A stretch of 7,543 nt of DNA. Source: Acholeplasmataceae bacterium (GTDB taxonomy: Bacteria; Bacillota_I; Bacilli_A; ML615J-28; CAG-698). The stretch spans positions 1 through 7,543 of the forward strand of contig DUUA01000066.1 in NCBI GenBank assembly GCA_012841765.1. The letters are read 5' to 3'. The first letter of the stretch is position 1. Every line of letters starts with the position of its first letter. Shown here piece after piece: positions 6,748 through 7,543 of this stretch. The translations under genes were made by a program, and so were the position numbers. The notes below the pieces were generated by a model, which made no database searches, was not told where the DNA came from, and saw nothing but the letters and a program-made list of their open reading frames with translations.

Positions 6748-7509
6748 ATGAAAAAAATCGAGGTTGTTTCAACAACAAAAACTCAAAGAGCAATTTTTAT
6801 TATTGTATTAAGTATTATGATAATAGGTTTTATTTATTCGTTTGTTAATATATTTATAGCGCCAATTGATTATGAGGAAGGTGTAACCTTAATTAAAAAT
6901 GATTATATATTAAGAGCTTCACAAACAATTGGTGGAATAGTTTTGCTTTTTTTACCTTCTTTTTTAGAAAAAAAATGGAATTTTAAAATTCCATCAATGA
7001 TGCACATTTTTGTTTTTTTATTTTTATTTGCAGCTATTATGTTAGGGGAATATGCTAGATTTCATTTTAGAGTTCCGGGGTTTGATAAAGTATTACATAT
7101 TTTAAGTAGTGCATTTTTCGCATCTTTAAGTTTTACTGTTATCCATGTATTAAACTATCATGAAATTTTTAAGTTAAGACCATTATTTGTTGCTATTTTT
7201 GCATTTACTTTTTCAATGACAATTGCTGTTTTTTGGGAATTTTATGAGTTTTCTTGGGATTATTTTGCAAATTTAAATATGCTTAAATATATGGATTCTG
7301 CAGGAAATGAATTTTCTGGATTAAGCGCTATTTATGATACGATGGGAGATCTTTTTGTAGCAACAATAGGAGCTGGAGTAATTTCAATTATTGGTTATTT
7401 CGCAATAAAATATGAAAAAACGTGGATATATAAATTTATTATTAGAAGGAAAAAAGTGAAATCTCTTTCTGATGACACTCTTGAAAATACAGATAAAAAT
7501 AATATATAA
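6748..7509 (+). CDS. Six-helix integral membrane protein, DUF2238-like, function unknown
   Basis: This 253-residue protein has hydrophobic helices at about 14-36, 54-74, 83-102, 112-134, 145-168 and 197-218, and a basic then acidic C-terminal tail on the likely cytoplasmic side. The spacing and motifs resemble the uncharacterised DUF2238 (YjdF-type) membrane family, recalled from memory: FDKVLHILSS (112-121), WEFYEFSWD (163-171) and DTMGDLFVATIGA (197-209). Conserved-looking polar residues inside or at the edge of helices are Asp113, His117, Glu164, Glu167, Asp171, Asp197 and Asp201. Such a set could bind a metal ion or carry protons, but no reaction is established that I can cite. The start is firm: AGGAGG at 6736-6741 lies six nt before ATG, and the Lys-rich N-terminus precedes the first helix. 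It has its own promoter after the mscS terminator, so it is not co-transcribed with mscS. Another gene begins 17 nt after its stop. Confidence 0.88.
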   Translation: MKKIEVVSTTKTQRAIFIIVLSIMIIGFIYSFVNIFIAPIDYEEGVTLIKNDYILRASQTIGGIVLLFLPSFLEKKWNFKIPSMMHIFVFLFLFAAIMLGEYARFHFRVPGFDKVLHILSSAFFASLSFTVIHVLNYHEIFKLRPLFVAIFAFTFSMTIAVFWEFYEFSWDYFANLNMLKYMDSAGNEFSGLSAIYDTMGDLFVATIGAGVISIIGYFAIKYEKTWIYKFIIRRKKVKSLSDDTLENTDKNNI

Positions 7510-7526
7510 TTAAAGAAAGGAAAATA

Positions 7527-7543
7527 ATGTATAAATTATTAAT
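7527..7543 (+). CDS. Start of a further gene, cut by the window edge
   Basis: ATG at 7527 follows AGAAAGG (7514-7520) with a six nt gap. It opens a frame beginning M-Y-K-L-L that runs off the window. The 17 nt gap after the preceding stop suggests one operon with the DUF2238-like gene. Too little is visible to name a product. Confidence 0.6.

Noticed and set aside
1..7543. TGA-as-Trp Mycoplasma genetic code
   Set aside because: Trp is written TGG (for example in mscS and the DUF2238-like gene), and no in-frame TGA appears in any of the four complete genes despite extreme AT content.

Overview
The window is a very AT-rich bacterial segment with all genes on the + strand. Every reading frame ends in TAA, Trp is written TGG, and no in-frame TGA occurs, so the standard bacterial code is in use. 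Low GC, AGGAGG-type ribosome binding sites, TATAAT promoters, and a giant Asn/Glu/Ile/Tyr-rich surface protein behind a single Val-rich membrane anchor suggest a low-GC Bacillota or an Acholeplasma/Izemoplasma/Haloplasma-like lineage. A TGA=Trp Mycoplasma is unlikely. This placement is inference from style, not from a marker gene.

Layout. (1) 27-975: a TATAAT promoter with a very short leader, then psuG, a complete pseudouridine-5'-phosphate glycosidase with all recognised catalytic residues. (2) 994-5418: 18 nt downstream, a 1474-residue protein with a short cytoplasmic N-terminus, one membrane anchor and about 1370 outward-facing residues. These form roughly 13 tandem Ig/FnIII-like beta domains, organised as a four-domain super-repeat of about 403 residues. 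(3) 5499-6539: an MscS-family mechanosensitive channel. Its likely Shine-Dalgarno is separated from the start codon by a perfect 12-13 bp hairpin. (4) 6543-6580: a strong intrinsic terminator. (5) 6690-6698: an extended -10 promoter, then 6748-7509, a six-helix membrane protein resembling the DUF2238 family. (6) 7527 to the window end: the first codons of another gene, probably in the same operon.

I see no terminator between psuG, the surface protein and mscS, so they may form one transcription unit (about 27 to 6572). The second unit starts near 6705 and runs off the window. The three-gene unit has no obvious common pathway: one gene salvages pseudouridine nucleotide, and the other two act at the cell envelope. 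The most unusual object is the repeat protein. It resembles no family I can name, its repeats show a clear higher order, and its only three cysteines sit one per A-type domain. The second most unusual is the hairpin-split translation start of mscS. There is no CRISPR array, tRNA, rRNA, insertion sequence or phage gene in the window.
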